Below are positions 26,155 to 34,994 of a DNA stretch of 64,000 nt, one piece after another. Origin of the DNA: Bacillus sp. B-jedd (lineage in GTDB: Bacteria > Bacillota > Bacilli > Bacillales > Cytobacillaceae); assembly GCF_000821085.1 (NCBI RefSeq), contig NZ_CCXR01000001.1, positions 3,059,001 to 3,123,000 on the forward strand, in the 5' to 3' direction. Under the pieces are notes generated by a model. The model made no database searches, had not been told where the DNA came from, and saw nothing but the letters and a program-made list of their open reading frames with translations. The number at the start of each line of letters is the position of its first letter. Position 1 is the stretch's first letter. Made by a program: the position numbers and the translations under genes.

Positions 26155-26505
26155 ATGGGCAGAAACGTTGTTATTATCCCTTTTCCTGTAATAAAAGCAG
26201 ATTCTTTTTTTACTAGATTTAAGGGGCTGATGTTCAGGAAGGAGCCTATCTCAAACGAAGGTTTATGGATCTTGCCGTGCAATGCAGTCCACATGTTCTT
26301 TATGTCGTTCCCATTAGACATCGTTCTTCTTAACGAACAGCATAATGTTGTCCGTTGCTACCCTCATCTCAAACCCTGGACAGCAACAAAGCCGGAAAAG
26401 AGAGCACATTCCACACTTGAACTTCCCGCAGGTACAATCAGCAGGCTCGGAATCGAAATTGGGAATCAAATCAAATTTGATGTCCGTCTGGGGAAAAAGG
26501 ATTAA
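26155..26505 (+). CDS. DUF192-family protein
   Basis: Protein of 116 residues covering the DUF192 domain: FTRFKGLMFRKEPISNEGLWILPCNAVHMFFMSFPLDIVLLN and TLELPAGTISRLGIEIGNQIKF. There is no signal peptide. GGAGG is seven bases before the ATG at 26155 (an in-frame TTG is at 26152). It is divergent from the Tad operon. The biochemical function of the family is not established. Confidence 0.87.
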   Translation: MGRNVVIIPFPVIKADSFFTRFKGLMFRKEPISNEGLWILPCNAVHMFFMSFPLDIVLLNEQHNVVRCYPHLKPWTATKPEKRAHSTLELPAGTISRLGIEIGNQIKFDVRLGKKD

Positions 26506-26704
26506 TTATTTATTAGGCGATGCGATAGTTATCGCACTCAATGCAATCCAAAAGATTGCATCGGTAATGTTTTCCGGTAAAATAAGAATAGGACCATTGT
26601 CGGATAAGGTCATTGAATTTTTGCGAAAAAATCAAGCTTGGCTTAATGTACACTTCGTTTTACGCGGATATGATTTTATTTTGCCAAAAAGAGAGGGAAG
26701 CTGA
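26480..26704 (+). CDS. Possible small overlapping gene, unknown
   Basis: A 74-codon frame starts inside the end of the DUF192 gene (ATG at 26480, MSVWGKRINYLLGDAIV) and ends with TGATG over the ATG of the next gene, the coupling seen between true neighbours. The predicted protein has plausible composition (LSDKVIEFLRKNQAWLNVHF). Against it: no strong ribosome site, and the DNA holds two hairpins (GCGAT...ATCGC and ATGCAATC-caaaa-GATTGCAT) that could mean a regulatory RNA instead. Confidence 0.35.
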   Translation: MSVWGKRINYLLGDAIVIALNAIQKIASVMFSGKIRIGPLSDKVIEFLRKNQAWLNVHFVLRGYDFILPKREGS

Positions 26705-27261
26705 TGGGGAATACGGCTTTATTGGTGATTGATGCGCAGGTGGGGATTATTGAGGGGCCGAAGCACGGGCCGGTTTATGACAAAGAGCGGCTCCTGGAAA
26801 CGATGAAAAAGGTGATTGACAGGGCCCGGCAAAAGGAAATTCCAATCATTTATATTGTCGATACGGATGTGGCGGAACCTGATTCGATGGAATTCCAGGT
26901 GCATCCCCATATTGTCCCTTTAAAGGACGATACAATCCTGACGAAGCGAGCAACCGATGCCTTCCATTTCACCACCCTTCATGAATACCTGCTCACATTG
27001 GAAATCAGCCATTTGGTTGCGATAGGCTGCAAGACGGAATTCTGTGTCGACACTACCTGCCGCCGGGCGACAACGCTTGGCTATGATGTGACCCTTGTCG
27101 CGGACGGGCATTCGACGACTGACAATAATGTCCTAAAAGCGAAAGAAATCATTGCCCACCATAACTGCAACCTGAACGGCCTTGATAATATTGACCATTT
27201 CATCCTTGTCCGAAAATCTGATGAAGATATTTTCAAGCATAAACATATGGATTATAAATAA
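26704..27261 (+). CDS. Isochorismatase-family cysteine hydrolase
   Basis: Protein of 185 residues with the Rossmann-like isochorismatase fold: LLVIDAQVGIIEGPKHG (catalytic Asp), ILTKRATDAFHFT (Lys), and LVAIGCKTEFCVDTTCRRATTLGYDVTLVADGHST, where the Cys of TEFCVD is the nucleophile. Such enzymes include nicotinamidases and many unassigned amidases; the substrate is unknown. Despite the nearby men genes, nothing ties it to isochorismate. Confidence 0.88.
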   Translation: MGNTALLVIDAQVGIIEGPKHGPVYDKERLLETMKKVIDRARQKEIPIIYIVDTDVAEPDSMEFQVHPHIVPLKDDTILTKRATDAFHFTTLHEYLLTLEISHLVAIGCKTEFCVDTTCRRATTLGYDVTLVADGHSTTDNNVLKAKEIIAHHNCNLNGLDNIDHFILVRKSDEDIFKHKHMDYK

Positions 27262-27305
27262 AAAAATGGCCTTTTCCGCTATCCAGGCGGAAAGGCCATT
27301 TTTTA
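27261..27305. terminator. Bidirectional terminator
   Basis: AAAAAATGGCCTTTCCGC-type arm pairs with GCGGAAAGGCCATTTTTT; poly-A and poly-T flanks serve both convergent genes, and the DedA stop codon lies in it. Confidence 0.88.
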
Positions 27306-27905
27306 GGTGCGCTTCCTGACAAACTTTACAATAAAATACAATACGGCACATGCCAGCAATACATAAACCACATTCGAAAATACGTCCATATAGCCGGCAA
27401 TGTCTGTCCACGAGGCACCAAGCATGGCGCCGGCGTTGACAAGGATTGTATTCCAGATGAGCGTGCCTATTGTAGTCAGAAGGAGAAAGATTGGAAATTT
27501 CATCCCGGACATGCCTGCCGGAATTGAAATGAGACTTCTGACGAGCGGGACAAGCCGGCAGAAAAAAACGGTCCATACACCATATTTGTCAAACCAGGCA
27601 TCCGCTTTGTATAGATCTTTTTTTGATAATCGAAGGACCCGTCCCCAACGGTCAACAATCTTTTCAAGCCTTTCAACATCCAAAATCCGGCCAACTCCAT
27701 ACAAGACCGCCGCCCCGGCGACTGAACCGAAAGTCGAGACCGCGACCGCTCCTGTGACGCTCATTTTAGAGGTGGTCGTCATAAAGCCAGCAAAGGTAAG
27801 AATGACTTCCGATGGAATCGGGGGAAAAATATTTTCAAGGGCAATCAAAAGGAAAATCCCTATGTACCCGTATTCGTTCATAAATGATAAAATCCAGTTC
27901 TCCAT
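27303..27905 (-). CDS. DedA-family membrane protein
   Basis: Protein of 200 residues with the DedA/SNARE-associated domain: GYIGIFLLIALENIFPPIPSEVILTFAGF, the conserved FDKYGVWTVFFCRLVPLVRSLISIPAGMSGM (Arg and Pro needed for lipid transport in studied members), and several membrane segments. DedA proteins are undecaprenyl-phosphate or phospholipid scramblase-like transporters. GTGGAG before the ATG at 27905 sets the start; an in-frame GTG is four codons upstream. Confidence 0.9.
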   Translation of the reverse strand: MENWILSFMNEYGYIGIFLLIALENIFPPIPSEVILTFAGFMTTTSKMSVTGAVAVSTFGSVAGAAVLYGVGRILDVERLEKIVDRWGRVLRLSKKDLYKADAWFDKYGVWTVFFCRLVPLVRSLISIPAGMSGMKFPIFLLLTTIGTLIWNTILVNAGAMLGASWTDIAGYMDVFSNVVYVLLACAVLYFIVKFVRKRT

Positions 27906-27953
27906 AATACACTCCACTCAGTTTTTGTTTCATTATAGAGCGCTAAACGCCGC

Positions 27954-29429
27954 TTATTTTCTCCTGCCCCTTCCAGCAGGCTGATTTCGTTTTTGACGGG
28001 AAGACGGAGATTTACCAATGGCTGTTTTGGTCCGCGGCTTGGGGCTTTGACCTACCGAACGCCCTTCCCTGGAATTTCCTCCTTCTTGGTTTCTGTTATT
28101 AGAAGAAGGTTTTTTATCTCTTTTAGCATCGGCCTTGCGTGTCTCTCCAACCTTCCGCTCGGGACGCCCGCCGCCTGCTGTTGTGCTGCGCCTAGTATTT
28201 TGTCGGCTTCCATCTGATTTTCGTTCCTTCCGGTCGCCATCTGATTTCCCGCTGTCTCTTCGATCCTTTTTGCCATCCTGCCTTCGCCCTGCTGCTTCAG
28301 TCCGTGGTACTTCCTTAAATCCTGGAGCGTTCTCTTTTTTAATCCGGATGGCCAATTCCTTTTCAAGCGCCAGCAGTTCCTGCCTGTCCGCTGCGGTAAA
28401 TAAAGTGATTGCAAGCCCCTGCGTTCCGGCACGGCCTGTCCTGCCAATCCGGTGGACATAGCTGTCGGCATCCTGCGGCATATCGTAGTTGAACACATGG
28501 GTGACGCCTTCCACATCCAGCCCGCGCGCTGCGACATCGGTGGCGATCAAGAGCTGGAACTCCGCGTCCCGGAACCGCTTCATGACCTGTTCCCGCTTTG
28601 CCTGGGAAAGGTCGCCATGCAGCTCTTCACAGGAAAAGCCATTCGCCTTCAGGACTTCATAAAGCCTTCCCACCCGCCGTTTTGTCCGGCAAAAGACAAC
28701 CGCCATGAACGGGCGGTGAGTTTTGACCAATTCCATCAAGGCCCCCTGCTTGCCGCGGTCTGTTGTCTGGACAGCGAGCTGGTTTACTGTTTCCGCCGGC
28801 CCCTGCGTTTTCTCGACTTGCATATATTCCGGATCCCGCATATGTTTTTTTGCAAGCATGCGGACATCTTCAGGCATGGTTGCCGAAAAAAGCATCGTCT
28901 GTCTTCCCGCTGGCGTTTCACGGATAATGGCCTCCACTTCATTCAGGAAGCCGATGTGAAGCATTTGGTCCGCTTCATCGAGGACGAGCGTCGACAGATT
29001 CCCGAGACGGACGGTTTCTCTCCGGATATGGTCCAGCAGTCTGCCTGGGGTCCCGACAACGATCTGCACTCCTTTATCGAGCTTCTTCAGCTGCTTTTCC
29101 ACATCCTGCCCGCCGTAAACCGCCAATACGTTCACGCCAGACCCTGAAACAAGCTTTCCGAGTTCGGCTGTAATTTGTAAGGCAAGTTCCCTTGTCGGCG
29201 TCACGACTAAGGCCTGGATGTGGCCAGCTTCCCTATCGAGCTTCTCCAATATAGGCAAAATAAACGCCAGCGTCTTCCCTGTCCCGGTCTGTGCCTGGGC
29301 AATCAAATCCTTCCCGCCAAGGGCGGCTGGAATCGCCAGCTCCTGGATCGGTGTTGGTACAGCAATGCCGTTTTCGCGTAATATTCCGGCCATTCCTGCT
29401 GAAATCCCCAAATTTATAAAATCAGGCAA
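27954..29429 (-). CDS. DEAD-box ATP-dependent RNA helicase
   Basis: Protein of 491 residues. Core motifs in order: Q motif [11 protein letters not shown], motif [23 protein letters not shown] (LVLDEADQM), [13 protein letters not shown] and [10 protein letters not shown]. The last ~110 residues are a Lys/Arg/Ser-rich disordered tail (ending [10 protein letters not shown]), typical of cold-shock or ribosome-related helicases. The frame opens at 29543, but that ATG has no ribosome site. A TTG at 29429 follows CAGGGA and begins (M)PDFINLGIS, the usual family start. Confidence 0.9.
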   Translation of the reverse strand: MPDFINLGISAGMAGILRENGIAVPTPIQELAIPAALGGKDLIAQAQTGTGKTLAFILPILEKLDREAGHIQALVVTPTRELALQITAELGKLVSGSGVNVLAVYGGQDVEKQLKKLDKGVQIVVGTPGRLLDHIRRETVRLGNLSTLVLDEADQMLHIGFLNEVEAIIRETPAGRQTMLFSATMPEDVRMLAKKHMRDPEYMQVEKTQGPAETVNQLAVQTTDRGKQGALMELVKTHRPFMAVVFCRTKRRVGRLYEVLKANGFSCEELHGDLSQAKREQVMKRFRDAEFQLLIATDVAARGLDVEGVTHVFNYDMPQDADSYVHRIGRTGRAGTQGLAITLFTAADRQELLALEKELAIRIKKENAPGFKEVPRTEAAGRRQDGKKDRRDSGKSDGDRKERKSDGSRQNTRRSTTAGGGRPERKVGETRKADAKRDKKPSSNNRNQEGGNSREGRSVGQSPKPRTKTAIGKSPSSRQKRNQPAGRGRRK

Positions 29430-29624
29430 TGAAATCCCTGCTTTCTTCTCAAAGTCATACGTTTGATTTTCCCTGTTTCCGGCCAAAAATGCAAATTTGC
29501 CGTCATGGTCCGGTGAAGCAAAAATCGGATAGCAGCCATACATTGGGACAATTTCATGATTGCCCCGTTAACAGAAATGAAATATTATTAATTGAAAATG
29601 AGAAACAGAACAGGTGGGGAGAAA

Positions 29625-31310
29625 GTGTACGAGTTAAAACTGCGAAATATCCTCAGGCAAGTGAAAAGCCCTGATCCGCAAAAACGCTTTGAGGGTCTTG
29701 ATAAGCTTTTTGAATATAAACAGATTCCTAATCTCGAAGTGCAAATAGATGTATTGCGCGACATTATTATTACCGCGGCGGGCCGCTTTCCTGAGCCGGT
29801 CGACAGCTGGGACAATCCTTCTTATTATCTAATAGATTTTGTCTGCGATTTTCCGATGGAAGAGGTCGTTGTCACGCTGATGAAACATTTTGACAGCCTG
29901 AGCCTCCAGGCGAAAGAACGGGCAATCGAATTCCTGCTCGGAACAGAAGATGAAGAAATCTTCTTTTTCCTGGAAGAAAAGATAGCCGGACTGATCAACG
30001 AGACAGATAACTTCCTGATCCCAATTGGCGAGCTTTCATCCTATCCAGTCCTCGCCAGGGATATCCTTAATCAGACGCTTGAAAGGATCCATTCGCCGCA
30101 TTACAAATTCATGCTTTATGATTTGATACTGGGCGTTAATTCTTCCGAGCTTGAGCAGGGATATAACAAGGGAAAGATCCTCCCTTTATTGCTTGAAGAT
30201 TACAGGGAGACCAAAGACCAGTATTTAAAATTCAACGAAGATTACACAACGAAATATGCCTATACTGCCTGGAAAGAAAACTATTTTTATATCCGCAGCA
30301 GGATGAGGCTTTTTATCAGCTTAATGAAGTATTATTTTGATGAGGAAACGAAAACTGAGCTTCTGGCTGCTATGGCATTTCGGGATCCACTTATAAATAC
30401 GGAGGCAGTCCTTGTCTGCCTATCAAAAAATTTGCCCATCGATGAGGCGGTTATCGAGGAATGTGCCCGGCATATTGAAAGCGCGGAAATGGTTTATTGG
30501 GAACTGAAAGATATGAACTTGGAGCATATGTACCCGATTAAGGAAGGTAAACAGCCGCACCTTGCCAGGACAAGATTATTCAACACGATCGTAAACCTGC
30601 CGGATGACGAAGATGGCAGCTCCCATTTCCCTGAGGATATAGAGATAATAGATAAGATTGAAACCGAAAATTATTATGGCCAGCCGGTCCGCCATTATCT
30701 CATGAAGTTTACTGAACTTGATTATTCCTATGCCGCCTGGGTAGGAGCCTACGCACTTGAAGACGGCGATGACACAGCCTATTTGTGGGATGGATCGTAT
30801 TCGGATTTTATAGAATTTAGCTCTCTGACGATTGAAGGGCACAAGGAAGCCTTTTTCAAAAAACGTGAGGAAGAGAAGGCCATGCACGAGCAAAGCGTCT
30901 ATTATGAAAGCAAAGCCCGTGTGAGCAAAGGAATGTGGTTTTTCTACGGCTTGCTCATCGTTCACTGGCTGCGGATGGCGCTGGATGGTTTTCCTTCTCC
31001 TCTTTGGCCGTCCTTCCTTTTTACTATTCTCGGGGCAATCCTGACAGTAGTTGAATTGAATAAAATCAAAACAAAAAGCATTTCAATTGTTGGACAAAAC
31101 CTCGTCCTTGAGGACGGAAAGCAGCGAAAAGCGGTTCCGCTCCATGAGGTACGAAGGATTGAGCATACAAAAAAACATATTATCGTTTATGGAAACGGAA
31201 AAGAGGCTGTAATGAAGTTTCCGCTCGCATGGGTCCGTTATGAGGTGTTTTATCATAACATAAAGGAGCAAACACATCACTTGAAACAGCCGCCTTACAT
31301 CCAGCCTTAA
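29625..31310 (+). CDS. Large protein of unknown function with a C-terminal membrane hairpin
   Basis: Protein of 561 residues. The first ~430 are soluble and helical and read like HEAT-type repeats (NILRQVKSPDPQKRFEGLDKL, VEVTLMKHF-like helices); there is no known motif. Two membrane helices follow (WFFYGLLIVHWLRMALDGF and WPSFLFTILGAILTVVEL), then an ~80-residue tail resembling a PH-like domain (SISIVGQNLVLEDGKQRKAVPLHEVRRIEHTK). GTG at 29625 with AGGTGG upstream is preferred to the earlier TTG/ATG. It is divergent from the helicase. Confidence 0.75.
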   Translation: MYELKLRNILRQVKSPDPQKRFEGLDKLFEYKQIPNLEVQIDVLRDIIITAAGRFPEPVDSWDNPSYYLIDFVCDFPMEEVVVTLMKHFDSLSLQAKERAIEFLLGTEDEEIFFFLEEKIAGLINETDNFLIPIGELSSYPVLARDILNQTLERIHSPHYKFMLYDLILGVNSSELEQGYNKGKILPLLLEDYRETKDQYLKFNEDYTTKYAYTAWKENYFYIRSRMRLFISLMKYYFDEETKTELLAAMAFRDPLINTEAVLVCLSKNLPIDEAVIEECARHIESAEMVYWELKDMNLEHMYPIKEGKQPHLARTRLFNTIVNLPDDEDGSSHFPEDIEIIDKIETENYYGQPVRHYLMKFTELDYSYAAWVGAYALEDGDDTAYLWDGSYSDFIEFSSLTIEGHKEAFFKKREEEKAMHEQSVYYESKARVSKGMWFFYGLLIVHWLRMALDGFPSPLWPSFLFTILGAILTVVELNKIKTKSISIVGQNLVLEDGKQRKAVPLHEVRRIEHTKKHIIVYGNGKEAVMKFPLAWVRYEVFYHNIKEQTHHLKQPPYIQP

Positions 31311-31318
31311 AAAACGAA

Positions 31319-31350
31319 CAGCCGCCAGCTAAATGCCAGGCGGTTTTTTC
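31319..31350 (+). terminator. Intrinsic terminator
   Basis: GCCGCC-agctaaatgcca-GGCGGT stem then TTTTTT, just after the unknown 561-residue gene. Confidence 0.75.
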
Positions 31351-31506
31351 ATCTTCCTTTGACAAAAGTTTAATGGTAATCTATACCTATCTAAATAACA
31401 AATAGATATAATCGATATTTTAAATATGAGACTGGCGATGACCATGGCGAATTCCTACTCGCGAATTTAATGGGAATCGGACAGGCTCATTCATGGGGGA
31501 AGGCTA

Positions 31507-32412
31507 ATGGATTTTCACCAGTTATTTGTTTTTACAAAAGTAGTCGAACATAAAAGCTTTTCAAAGGCGGCCGAGGATATTTTTTTGAGCCAATCGACGG
31601 TTTCTTCCCATATCCAGTCATTGGAGAAGATGCTGAATGTCCGCTTGTTTGATCGGGTCGGGAGGGATATCATCCTGACACCGCATGGCGAGCGCCTGTA
31701 TCAATGGGCATTGAAGCTGCTGCTTTTAAAAGATGAAGCCCTCCTCGACTTGAACGAGGGGATGGCTGAATTCCGCGGCAGCATCCGCATGGCCGCGAGT
31801 TCTGTGCCCGGGCAGTTCATTATTCCAAAAATGGTGAAGCAGTTCCGTGAGGCGTACCCCGCCGCAGCCTTTAATATTTCGCAGTTCCCATCCAAAGCGG
31901 TCGCCGATAAAGTCCTTAGCGGCACAGTTGATGTCGGACTGCTAGGTGCGAAATATGAGAATGAGAAACTGGCATACTTCCCTCTACTAAAAGAGAAGTT
32001 GGTGCTGGTCACCCATAAAGATATCACTTTGGATGAACCGGTAAGCATCCATGCCGTTAAAAAGTACCCGCTCGTTATGCGCCACTCCGATTCGGGGACA
32101 AATACCATGCTGGAACATCTCTTTAAAAAAGCAGGCATACTGAAAGAACAATTGAATATCATTGCCTATACTGACTCGGGACAAAGCTTAATCCAGTTCA
32201 TCAGGCAAGGCATCGGGATTTCGATTATGTCTGAAATCGCAGCGCGGGATTATGCAGAACACCAGATGGTGAACATGTATGAGCTGGCCGGCTTACATGA
32301 TGAGCGCTTTTTCTACCTCGTCTACAATAAGGCCAAAACGCTTCCGCTCATATCGAAGCTTTTCGTGGACTTTGCTTCGATTGGAGGATTCAGGCTGGCA
32401 GAGGCCGACTAG
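31507..32412 (+). CDS. LysR-family transcriptional regulator
   Basis: Protein of 301 residues. The N-terminal winged helix-turn-helix is clear (FSKAAEDIFLSQSTVSSHIQSLEKMLNVRLFDR); the C-terminal effector domain contains AASSVPGQFIIPKMVKQFREAYPAAAF and GIGISIMSEIAARDY. It resembles CysL-type and selenium/formate-linked LysR proteins, but the inducer is unknown. GGGGGAAGG precedes the ATG. It is followed 41 bp later by an acetyltransferase on the same strand. Confidence 0.88.
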   Translation: MDFHQLFVFTKVVEHKSFSKAAEDIFLSQSTVSSHIQSLEKMLNVRLFDRVGRDIILTPHGERLYQWALKLLLLKDEALLDLNEGMAEFRGSIRMAASSVPGQFIIPKMVKQFREAYPAAAFNISQFPSKAVADKVLSGTVDVGLLGAKYENEKLAYFPLLKEKLVLVTHKDITLDEPVSIHAVKKYPLVMRHSDSGTNTMLEHLFKKAGILKEQLNIIAYTDSGQSLIQFIRQGIGISIMSEIAARDYAEHQMVNMYELAGLHDERFFYLVYNKAKTLPLISKLFVDFASIGGFRLAEAD

Positions 32413-32453
32413 GCGGGAGGCCAATTTTGCAAAAAGATACAGGGGGACTTAAT

Positions 32454-33278
32454 ATGCTTTCCAAACTGCAACTTGAAGAAATAAGGGAATTACAGACCGT
32501 CTGTGAGGAAGATGGCGGCTTCATTCTTAAATTGAATTGGGATATGCTCGCCACACGCCCGCAAGGCAGGCAGGATGATTTCTTCCGTTATGAGAACGGT
32601 AAGCTCGTCGGGTTCATCGGCGTGTACGGATTCGGGAACAAGGTCGAGCTTTGCGGGATGATCCGCCCTGAGTACCGCCGGCAAGGAATTTTTTCAGGCT
32701 TGCTGGCTGAAGCGATTGCTGAAGCTAAAAACCGCGGAGCCAGGCAAATCCTTCTGAATGCGCCTGCTGGATCTCAATCGGGAAAAGCCTTTCTGGCCAC
32801 AGTGCCAAACCGATATTTCATGACTGAATACCAGATGAAATGGGATGGGACTGCGCCTGCCACGAGTGAAGGAGTAATGCTCCGCCCGTCCACTGAGCGT
32901 GATCTTCCTTTGGAAGTCAGACTTGAAATTGAATGTTTTGGTTTTACCGAAGAAGAAGCAGTTTCCTTCCATAAAGAGTTGAAAACTGCCGGAAATGAAG
33001 ATTTCTACATGATCGAGTCGAATGGTGAGCCTGTCGGAAAAATGAGGGTCGACCATCCTGATGGAGAAGCTTGGATTTACGGCTTCGCTGTCCTTCCCGC
33101 CTATCAAGGAAAAGGCATCGGCAGAAAGGCACTTTCGGCTATTATCACGAAGGAAAATTTGGCGGGTTTTCCGCTGTTCCTTGAAGTGGAGGCAAAGAAT
33201 GCACATGCATTAAGGCTGTATGAATCGGTCGGCTTCAAGGTTTACCACGCCCAGGATTATTATGAATATACGCAGTAA
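32454..33278 (+). CDS. Tandem GNAT acetyltransferase
   Basis: Protein of 274 residues with two GNAT domains. The first has CGMIRPEYRRQGIFSGLL (acetyl-CoA loop RRQGIF); the second has GFAVLPAYQGKGIGRKALSAII and LEVEAKNAHALRLYESVGFKVY. The N-terminal copy could be a decayed or substrate-binding domain. GGGGGA six bases before the ATG at 32454 sets the start. Probably cotranscribed with the LysR gene. Substrate unknown. Confidence 0.87.
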   Translation: MLSKLQLEEIRELQTVCEEDGGFILKLNWDMLATRPQGRQDDFFRYENGKLVGFIGVYGFGNKVELCGMIRPEYRRQGIFSGLLAEAIAEAKNRGARQILLNAPAGSQSGKAFLATVPNRYFMTEYQMKWDGTAPATSEGVMLRPSTERDLPLEVRLEIECFGFTEEEAVSFHKELKTAGNEDFYMIESNGEPVGKMRVDHPDGEAWIYGFAVLPAYQGKGIGRKALSAIITKENLAGFPLFLEVEAKNAHALRLYESVGFKVYHAQDYYEYTQ

Positions 33279-33285
33279 AAAGAAA

Positions 33286-33314
33286 AGGCGGCCTCAACGG
33301 TCCGCCTTTTATTC
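33286..33314. terminator. Bidirectional terminator
   Basis: AAAAGGCGG-cctcaacggt-CCGCCTTTT stem between convergent genes. Confidence 0.75.
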
Positions 33315-33772
33315 TATTTCCAGTAATCTTCCATCAATTCACTTGCCCATTCCGGCTGCAGGATTTCTTCTTTTGGCAAAAATTCCTTCATGACAGGTTT
33401 TATATCAATAACCGGGGTGCCGTCAATCGCATCAAGTCCCGAAACGGTCAACTTCGAGCCGTCGCGGTTCAGCAGTTTTACAATGGTGGCGCCAATCCGG
33501 TTCGGCCTGTTTTTTCCCCGCTGCGCGAAGATGCCCGTAACCGGCCAATCAGGATTATTCCTCGGCCGCCTTGCCCCTATCTGGATTTTGTCCTCAGGGA
33601 GAAGATGGAACAGGAAAATGATTTCAAGATGGGAGAAGTCTTCGATTCCTTCCAAGCAGCTTCCGTCGAGAATTTCGTTCATTTCTATTTCCGAGATGAC
33701 ATCTCCCCAATAATCATCCCTTATTTCCTTGCGGCTGTTGCACACCCTTCCGACCGGTTTAACTGTAAACAT
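33314..33772 (-). CDS. trmO: TrmO/TsaA-family tRNA m6t6A37 methyltransferase
   Basis: Protein of 152 residues with the TsaA-like beta-barrel fold: VKPVGRVCNSRKE, EGIEDFSHLEIIFLFHL (the D-F-SH-L motif), RRPRNNPDWPVTGIFAQRGKNRPNRIGAT, and LDAIDGTPVIDIKP. E. coli TrmO N6-methylates t6A37 of tRNA-Thr using SAM. The length fits the catalytic domain without the extra C-terminal domain. ATG behind GGAGGAA. Confidence 0.87.
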   Translation of the reverse strand: MFTVKPVGRVCNSRKEIRDDYWGDVISEIEMNEILDGSCLEGIEDFSHLEIIFLFHLLPEDKIQIGARRPRNNPDWPVTGIFAQRGKNRPNRIGATIVKLLNRDGSKLTVSGLDAIDGTPVIDIKPVMKEFLPKEEILQPEWASELMEDYWK

Positions 33773-33873
33773 GCAAATTCCTCCGTCTCGGTTATTTTAC
33801 AAAAAACAGTTTACCCAAGTTTTTATAACGGAATTTTTTTCCCCCAGCCGATTTTTTTATTGGATTCTTTCGA

Positions 33874-34479
33874 TCAGCTTTTTTTCGAAAGCATCTTTCT
33901 CGTTCCGAAATAGGCGACGCCTCCGGCCAAAAGAATAAAAGTGACCGGCAGCAAATAAGGTCCAAAGCCCATCAAGCCTTTCGCTTCTTCTTGCTTTACA
34001 GGTTTTACCGGAACGGTTTTTCCGGCGGCCTCACGTTCTTTTATGTAGTTCTCATAAAATTCCCTCCGCACGGGATCCTCTTCATGGACTTTGCCATCTG
34101 CCATTTGAATCATCCCGTTTGGACCGCCGACAGGCACAAGATATTTATTGTTATTCTCTTCAAGAAACAGGAGAAATGTCCCTCCCTGCTGCTGAAATTC
34201 TTTTGCCCAACTGATATCGAACATATCAATCCCTACTTTCAAAATAGCAGCAACATCATCCCCTTTGTACGCCTTTTCTACAATGAAGTTATAACCCTCG
34301 CCGAGAGGCCCCTCACCTTTTACCGGCTTGCCGGAAAAGTCATACTTTCCAACAACGGCCACCTTCGCCCGTTTCACTACTTCGGCGGGCTCGAGCCTTA
34401 CCCAGCTTGTCGCGGATACAGCGAGTCCAAAGGAAAGAAATAAAGCAAGGAATAAACCCAATGTCTTTTTCATGTGCAT
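33874..34479 (-). CDS. Exported membrane-anchored protein of unknown function
   Basis: Protein of 201 residues with a signal peptide (MHMKKTLGLFLALFLSFGLAVSATS), an extracytoplasmic domain (RLEPAEVVKRAKVAVVGKYDFSG, GYNFIVEKAYKGDD, GGTFLLFLEENNNKYLVPVGG) and a C-terminal helix (YLLPVTFILLAGGVAYFG) with a basic end. GGGGGAG fits the ATG at 34479, although the frame opens 13 codons earlier. Not assigned to a family. Confidence 0.75.
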   Translation of the reverse strand: MHMKKTLGLFLALFLSFGLAVSATSWVRLEPAEVVKRAKVAVVGKYDFSGKPVKGEGPLGEGYNFIVEKAYKGDDVAAILKVGIDMFDISWAKEFQQQGGTFLLFLEENNNKYLVPVGGPNGMIQMADGKVHEEDPVRREFYENYIKEREAAGKTVPVKPVKQEEAKGLMGFGPYLLPVTFILLAGGVAYFGTRKMLSKKS

Positions 34480-34657
34480 AAGCACTCCCCCAATCAGCTT
34501 GATGGCACTAACAGCCAAGCTATTAATTCCATTTTATTCTAAATAGACGCATGGAACAATTATATGTTGCACAAATATTTTTGTGGTTAATGTATAAATT
34601 TCCTCTTTAATTTTTATTGTTATTATGATATATTATTTATGCTGTTTTTTTAGTTTT

Positions 34658-34741
34658 GCGGTTGTGGCGGAATCGGCAGACGCGCTAGATTCAGGTTCTA
34701 GTGGGGGCAACCCCGTGGAGGTTCAAGTCCTCTCAGCCGCA
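34658..34741 (+). tRNA. tRNA-Leu (CAG)
   Basis: Class II tRNA, acceptor GCGGTTG/CAGCCGC, anticodon CAG in GATTCAGGTTC; CCA not encoded. Confidence 0.93.
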
Positions 34742-34757
34742 TTTTTTCTTTCTCACT

Positions 34758-34831
34758 GCGGGTGTAGTTTAATGGTAGAACTCCAGCTTCCCAAGCTGAC
34801 AGCGGGGGTTCGATTCCCCTCACCCGCTCCA
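34758..34831 (+). tRNA. tRNA-Gly (CCC)
   Basis: Acceptor GCGGGTG, anticodon CCC in CTTCCCAAG, CCA encoded. Confidence 0.93.
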
Positions 34832-34838
34832 ATATTAT

Positions 34839-34926
34839 GGAGAAGTACCCAAGTGGTTCAAGGGGGCGCACTCGAAATGCGCTAGGGCGGGCAACCGTCG
34901 CGTGAGTTCGAATCTCATCTTCTCCT
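34839..34926 (+). tRNA. tRNA-Ser (CGA)
   Basis: Class II tRNA, acceptor GGAGAAG/CTTCTCC, anticodon CGA in CTCGAAAT. The discriminator base reads T (CTCC-T-TAC) where Ser tRNAs normally have G; CCA not encoded. Last gene of a three-tRNA operon. Confidence 0.9.
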
Positions 34927-34931
34927 TACTC

Positions 34932-34960
34932 AAAAATGCAGGCGCTCGCCTGCATTTTTT
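34932..34960 (+). terminator. Terminator of the Leu-Gly-Ser tRNA operon
   Basis: AAAAATGCAGGCG / CGCCTGCATTTTTT inverted repeat with poly-T, directly after tRNA-Ser and 40-50 bp before the repeat array. Confidence 0.85.
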
Positions 34961-34994
34961 AATTTGGCTTGGCGCCCTGGGAACCAATACTCTT

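Noticed and set aside
26704..27261. Isochorismatase-like gene as part of the menaquinone or siderophore pathway
   Set aside because: It is 20 kb from the men genes, and the family is broad; no siderophore genes are seen.
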